From positions 1 through 9,353 of the forward strand of contig CALMJB010000021.1 in assembly GCA_937864205.1 (NCBI GenBank): a stretch of 9,353 nt of DNA, in the 5' to 3' direction. Source of the DNA: an uncultured Actinomycetes bacterium (GTDB lineage Bacteria; Actinomycetota; Actinomycetes; Nanopelagicales; Nanopelagicaceae). Positions within the stretch are counted from its first letter, which is position 1. The number at the start of each line of letters is the position of its first letter. The position numbers and the translations under genes are program-made. Below the pieces are notes generated by a model. That model was not told the origin of the DNA and ran no database searches. It was given only the letters and a program-made list of their open reading frames with translations. Shown one piece after another: positions 7,156-9,353 of this stretch.

Positions 7156-7500
7156 TTATTTCGGTCGCGATGTTGGACGAACCCGCCAAATCTTGGTTAA
7201 TTCATCAAGTTCGATTTCAAAGGTAGAGACTGCGCCAATTGGTGCGGCTTCGACCTGCCAGATAGATCGACCGGAATCATTAATCAAATTATTGATTAGA
7301 TCGGATTCATGATTTATGCCATCGCTGATTCGATTCCACCAACCACCTGATTCAGACCAACGAGAATTGATTGCGTAAACATGAAACCGTTTGCCAAGAT
7401 AAATAAATTCAGATGGATCTAAGCCAGCCATAATTACTCGATCGCTATTATTTTGTGCAGCGTTTTGTGATTTAGGTGGTTGTTTTATTGATTCGAACAT
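7156..7500 (-). CDS. Small DUF6504-like protein, first gene of the SOS polymerase cassette
   Basis: Function unknown. With the ATG at 7500 the product has 114 residues. A low-complexity head (about 1-23, rich in Q, N, K and S) precedes a compact domain with FIYLGKRFHVYAINSRWSES, GWWNR and SIWQVEA blocks, ending in WRVRPTSRPK. The pattern F-x-x-G-(K/R)-x-(F/Y)-x-V ... W-x-ES-G-x-WW ... W-x-VEA matches, from memory, short actinobacterial DUF6504 proteins found beside dnaE2/dinB. No membrane segment or signal peptide. The frame stays open to a TTG at 7596, but that extension covers a good promoter and the whole LexA box, so the ATG inside the box is preferred; ATG 7431 is a second option nearer the domain. 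Its place first in the operon suggests an accessory factor of the mutasome; this is inference. Confidence 0.68.
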   Translation of the reverse strand: MFESIKQPPKSQNAAQNNSDRVIMAGLDPSEFIYLGKRFHVYAINSRWSESGGWWNRISDGINHESDLINNLINDSGRSIWQVEAAPIGAVSTFEIELDELTKIWRVRPTSRPK

Positions 7501-7509
7501 ATGTTCGAA
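7492..7509. promoter_or_regulatory. LexA (SOS) box
   Basis: TTCGAACATATGTTCGAA is an 18-bp perfect palindrome containing CGAAC-N4-GTTCG, the LexA operator of Actinobacteria and Firmicutes. It abuts the -10 element of the promoter before the DUF6504-like gene and covers the expected transcription start, so LexA binding would block initiation. The genes it faces (polymerases DnaE2 and DinB) are classical SOS genes. The ATG at 7500-7498 is part of the palindrome. Confidence 0.93.
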
Positions 7510-7538
7510 AGATACTGATTCCGGCTGACAACCGTCAA
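7509..7538 (-). promoter_or_regulatory. SOS promoter of the polymerase cassette
   Basis: TTGACG (7533-7538) and TATCTT (7509-7514) are 18 bases apart. The predicted start falls at about 7502-7500, zero to two bases before the ATG at 7500, so the mRNA would be leaderless or nearly so. The -10 element touches the LexA box and the start site is inside it. Confidence 0.65.
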
Positions 7539-7616
7539 CCAGGCGGTATTTAGTGCTTAAGACACGCCATTTTGATTTAGTTGAATTTTCAACCAAACCC
7601 GCCTAACCTAATAGGT

Positions 7617-7664
7617 AAATAAGTTCACTTACTTAAAAATAAGTTGGTGAAATAAAAATAAGTA
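7617..7664. repeat. Three AAATAAGT direct repeats upstream of doxX
   Basis: AAATAAGTT occurs at 7617-7625 and 7637-7645, and AAATAAGTA at 7656-7664, a spacing of 20 and 19 bases, about two helical turns. The central copy is also half of the palindrome ACTTA-AAAA-TAAGT (7631-7644). It could be an operator for doxX; the region is so AT-rich that chance is possible. Apart from these repeats and the SOS promoter, I see no gene in 7501-7694 and no convincing doxX promoter. Confidence 0.4.
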
Positions 7665-7694
7665 AACACAAGCAAAAAATAAAAAGGGGTATGA

Positions 7695-8111
7695 ATGGAC
7701 GCAGTACTAGTAATCGGACGCATTCTATTTGCGCTGATTTTCATCAATTCCGGAATCGCACACTTCACCAAGAACGCCGGAATGACTCAATATGCGCAAT
7801 ACAAGAAAGTTCCGATGGCTCGCGCATCGGTATATATAAGTGGATTGATGATTCTGCTCGGTGGCTTGTACATCGTGCTTGGTTTCTACGCCGATCTTGG
7901 TGCGCTATTAATCGCAATCTTCCTGATTCCTACCGCATTTTTAATGCACAACTTCTGGAAGGAAAGCGATGCGACTGCTAAACAGAACGAAACCATTGCT
8001 TTCTTCAAAGATCTTGCATTAGCTGGCGCCGCTTTAATTATTTTTGCGGTACTTCACGCTGGTGCAAACTTTGGTCCAAACGTTGGCACATTATTGTTCT
8101 TCAAGAATTAA
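7695..8111 (+). CDS. DoxX family membrane protein
   Basis: A 138-residue integral membrane protein with four hydrophobic segments (about 3-20, 47-66, 69-87, 107-124). The N-terminus contains GRILFALIFINSGIAHF, the DoxX signature of a glycine/serine/aromatic-rich first helix, followed by a loop with YAQYKKVPMARAS and a second helix. DoxX proteins are linked to redox and thiol-stress functions in some bacteria (in mycobacteria a DoxX protein works with SodA and SseA), but no such partner is visible here, so the substrate is unknown. The ATG at 7695 has AAGGGG five bases upstream; an overlapping ATG at 7691 in another frame is rejected. Phe codons are 9 TTC to 4 TTT and Asn codons mostly AAC, unlike the neighbours, which points to high expression. 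A strong terminator follows, so it is monocistronic. Confidence 0.9.
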   Translation: MDAVLVIGRILFALIFINSGIAHFTKNAGMTQYAQYKKVPMARASVYISGLMILLGGLYIVLGFYADLGALLIAIFLIPTAFLMHNFWKESDATAKQNETIAFFKDLALAGAALIIFAVLHAGANFGPNVGTLLFFKN

Positions 8112-8116
8112 TAATT

Positions 8117-8133
8117 TATCTAGACTCTAGATA
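8117..8133. repeat. 17-bp palindrome between doxX and its terminator
   Basis: TATCTAGA-C-TCTAGATA is perfect over 8 bp per arm with one central base. It begins six bases after the doxX stop and precedes the terminator hairpin. It has too small a loop for an RNA stem as drawn, so a protein-binding site, or a stem with fewer pairs, is more likely. No known motif recognised. Confidence 0.5.
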
Positions 8134-8141
8134 GTTAAAAT

Positions 8142-8173
8142 TCGCCCTCGAGAAATCGGGGGCGATTTTTTTT
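8142..8173 (+). terminator. Intrinsic terminator of doxX
   Basis: CGCCCTCGA (8143-8151) pairs with TCGGGGGCG (8156-8164) over nine positions with one wobble, around a GAAA tetraloop, and eight T follow (8166-8173). A textbook terminator that isolates doxX from the permease gene. Confidence 0.95.
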
Positions 8174-8185
8174 GGTTTTATTTAG

Positions 8186-8191
8186 TAAGTT
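8186..8191 (+). promoter_or_regulatory. -10 element for leaderless permease transcript
   Basis: TAAGTT is followed by six bases and then the ATG at 8198, so the expected start of transcription is the A of the start codon. There is no Shine-Dalgarno sequence before this ATG and no good -35 hexamer. It lies just downstream of the doxX terminator, where a new promoter is needed. Confidence 0.4.
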
Positions 8192-8197
8192 AATCTC

Positions 8198-8953
8198 ATG
8201 ACTCTTTCGACTGTTGCCCTAGCACTCGTCAGTGGCGCATTCATCGGATCAGTTTTGGGTTTAGTCGGAGCCGGTGGTGCCATGGTCTCGGTACCAATTT
8301 TTTTATACCTCTTTGATTTTGAACCAACCCAAGCCACTACCGCTGCTTTGGCCGTGGTCTTTGCCGCGGCTTTTTCTGGCTTGGTCCCAAAGTGGAAAAT
8401 AAAAGATGTACTTCCCAAAGAAGCCTTAACGATTTGGGCTATTGGATTAATAACCAATATTGGTTTTTCACTTTACATCAATAAATTATCAAAAAATTTG
8501 GTTTTGATTGGTTTCTCACTGGTACTTGTTGTTGCTGGTCTATCAATGCTGATGTCGCCGGTAACTGAAAAATCTGAAAAACGTATGTCCAACTTTTCCT
8601 TAGTTCTTCTCTCGTTGGTAATTGGTTCATTGACTGGATTATTTGGAATCGGTGGTGGATTTTTGGCGATACCGATATTGGTTTTGTTTTATCACACCCC
8701 CCAAAACAAAGCGGCTGGTACCTCGCTTTTAATAATCACCCTGAATTGTGCCACCGCATTTTTAGCCAGAGCACATTCATGGAACGAAGTTGATTGGCAA
8801 TATCCAATTCTGATTGCAATTGCTGCGGTTATAGTCGCACGATTTGCTGCCCACTTCGCGCCTAAATTGCCCAGTAAAGTTCTGAAAATCAGTTTCGCTT
8901 ATCTTTTGTTTGCAATTGCGATATTTAACTTATGGCACACAATCTCAAAGTAA
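8198..8953 (+). CDS. TauE/SafE family permease
   Basis: A 251-residue polytopic membrane protein of the TauE/SafE (former DUF81) family, which exports or imports sulfur-containing or organic anions such as sulfoacetate and sulfite. The two pseudo-repeats of the family are clear: GLVGAGGAMVSVPIFLYLF (21-39) with QATTAAL after it, and GLFGIGGGFLAIPILVLFY (147-165) with NKAAGTSLLIIT after it. About seven or eight hydrophobic segments, with a charged break near 121-130. No substrate can be assigned: no taurine, sulfite or cysteine pathway gene is in the window. The start follows a -10 element directly, which suggests a leaderless mRNA. Phe codons are mostly TTT, as expected for the genome. The YbaK-like gene begins 32 bases later with no terminator between them. 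Confidence 0.9.
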   Translation: MTLSTVALALVSGAFIGSVLGLVGAGGAMVSVPIFLYLFDFEPTQATTAALAVVFAAAFSGLVPKWKIKDVLPKEALTIWAIGLITNIGFSLYINKLSKNLVLIGFSLVLVVAGLSMLMSPVTEKSEKRMSNFSLVLLSLVIGSLTGLFGIGGGFLAIPILVLFYHTPQNKAAGTSLLIITLNCATAFLARAHSWNEVDWQYPILIAIAAVIVARFAAHFAPKLPSKVLKISFAYLLFAIAIFNLWHTISK

Positions 8954-8973
8954 TTTGCAGAATTTATTGAATG

Positions 8974-8979
8974 TAAAAT
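8974..8979 (+). promoter_or_regulatory. -10 element for leaderless YbaK-family transcript
   Basis: TAAAAT is a near-consensus -10 hexamer, six bases before the ATG at 8986, again placing the start site on the A of the start codon. No Shine-Dalgarno sequence is present. No clear -35 element is seen. Readthrough from the permease gene is also possible. Confidence 0.5.
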
Positions 8980-8985
8980 AATTTT

Positions 8986-9353
8986 ATGGAAGAAATTCAC
9001 AATCATCCTGCGGTTTTGCGGGTAAAAGCACAAATGCTGAACCTACATATGACAGGTGAAATAAAAGCGCTCTCAGATTCAGCCCGCAGTGCAAAAGAGG
9101 CGGCGCAAGCACTTGGCATATTGGTTGGCCAAGTTGCCTCTTCTATTATTTTTGCCCTTCCCAATGAAGATCGCGCATTGCTAGTAATCACATCCGGAGC
9201 TCATCGGGTAGATACTGATTTAGTTGCAAAAAATTTGAATGTGGCCAAGTTATTGCGAGCTGACGCAGATTTTGTGCGGCGCCATTCTGGTTTTGCAATC
9301 GGTGGGGTTGCCCCAATCGGATGGCAGGCGGAACCCGGTTTAGCAGATCCAGT
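8986..9353 (+). CDS. YbaK/EbsC-family aminoacyl-tRNA deacylase, 3' end outside window
   Basis: Partial gene; 122 full codons are visible. The family removes mischarged amino acids from tRNA in trans (Cys-tRNA(Pro) for E. coli YbaK) and shares its fold with the editing domain of prolyl-tRNA synthetase. Visible blocks are SAKEAAQALGILVGQVASSI, then a strand LLVITSGAHRVDTDLVA, RADADFVRRHSGFAIGGVAPIGW and the beginning of the last part. The SGAHRVD and GFAIGGVAP blocks are diagnostic. Odd: where E. coli YbaK and many relatives have a conserved Lys (pattern Q-I-V-K-S), this protein reads Q-V-A-S-S. From memory, actinobacterial members often lack that Lys (A-N-S), so it may belong to a branch with different specificity. 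The start is set by a leaderless-type -10 element. Confidence 0.88.
   Translation, partial: MEEIHNHPAVLRVKAQMLNLHMTGEIKALSDSARSAKEAAQALGILVGQVASSIIFALPNEDRALLVITSGAHRVDTDLVAKNLNVAKLLRADADFVRRHSGFAIGGVAPIGWQAEPGLADP

Noticed and set aside
7501..7596. N-terminal extension of the DUF6504-like gene from a TTG at 7596
   Set aside because: The extension covers the -35/-10 pair and the whole LexA box; it has no similarity to the domain and uses a rare start codon. The open frame is probably chance.
8182..8457. Minus-strand open frame antisense to the permease start
   Set aside because: Ala/Lys/Thr-rich shadow of the TauE/SafE coding sequence.
8954..8985. Terminator between the permease and the YbaK-family gene
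   Set aside because: No stem followed by a T-run can be drawn in these 32 bases.
1..9353. tRNA, rRNA, CRISPR array, insertion sequence, attachment site or replication origin
   Set aside because: No cloverleaf, regular spacer-repeat array, transposase or iteron set is visible; the window reads as ordinary core chromosome.

Overview
The window looks like a chromosomal segment from a low-GC, streamlined member of the Actinomycetota, for example an acI/Nanopelagicales-type freshwater lineage. The evidence is the actinobacterial gene set (DUF3040, a DUF6504-like protein, a second DnaE beside dinB, a structured leader between mraZ and rsmH), a perfect Actinobacteria/Firmicutes-type LexA palindrome, AT-rich codon use, short intergenic gaps and several apparently leaderless starts. 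The lineage is an inference and cannot be fixed from this window alone. I see no mobile element, tRNA, rRNA or CRISPR array.

Layout. (1) 1..2012, minus strand: the start of the division and cell wall (dcw) cluster, mraZ - structured leader - rsmH - ftsL (ftsL runs off the left edge). (2) 2013..2263: a control region with an intrinsic terminator for the gene to its right and, on the mraZ side, an array of G-tracts at about 10-bp spacing that looks like the MraZ operator, with a promoter buried in it. (3) 2264..7500, minus strand: DUF6504-like gene, dnaE2-like polymerase, dinB (Pol IV) and a DUF3040 membrane protein, in that transcription order. An 18-bp perfect LexA (SOS) box sits at the front of this cassette, over the probable start codon of its first gene. 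(4) 7501..7694: divergent regulatory region. (5) 7695..8111, plus strand: a DoxX-family membrane protein with C-ending codon bias, a good ribosome binding site and a strong terminator. (6) 8198..9353, plus strand: a TauE/SafE-type permease and a YbaK-family aminoacyl-tRNA deacylase (cut by the right edge), both with a -10 element placed for leaderless transcription.

How the parts work together. The central block reads as an SOS-induced translesion-synthesis (mutasome) cassette. LexA would control a small conserved accessory protein, a DnaE whose PHP domain has lost several metal-ligand positions, and a Y-family polymerase that keeps its catalytic residues. dnaE and dinB overlap by 38 bases. 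The terminator after DUF3040 separates this damage-induced unit from the dcw cluster, which has its own MraZ-controlled promoter and a second control layer in the rsmH leader RNA. The most interesting items are the LexA box that contains a start codon, the small accessory gene of the mutasome, the MraZ operator array and the rsmH leader RNA.
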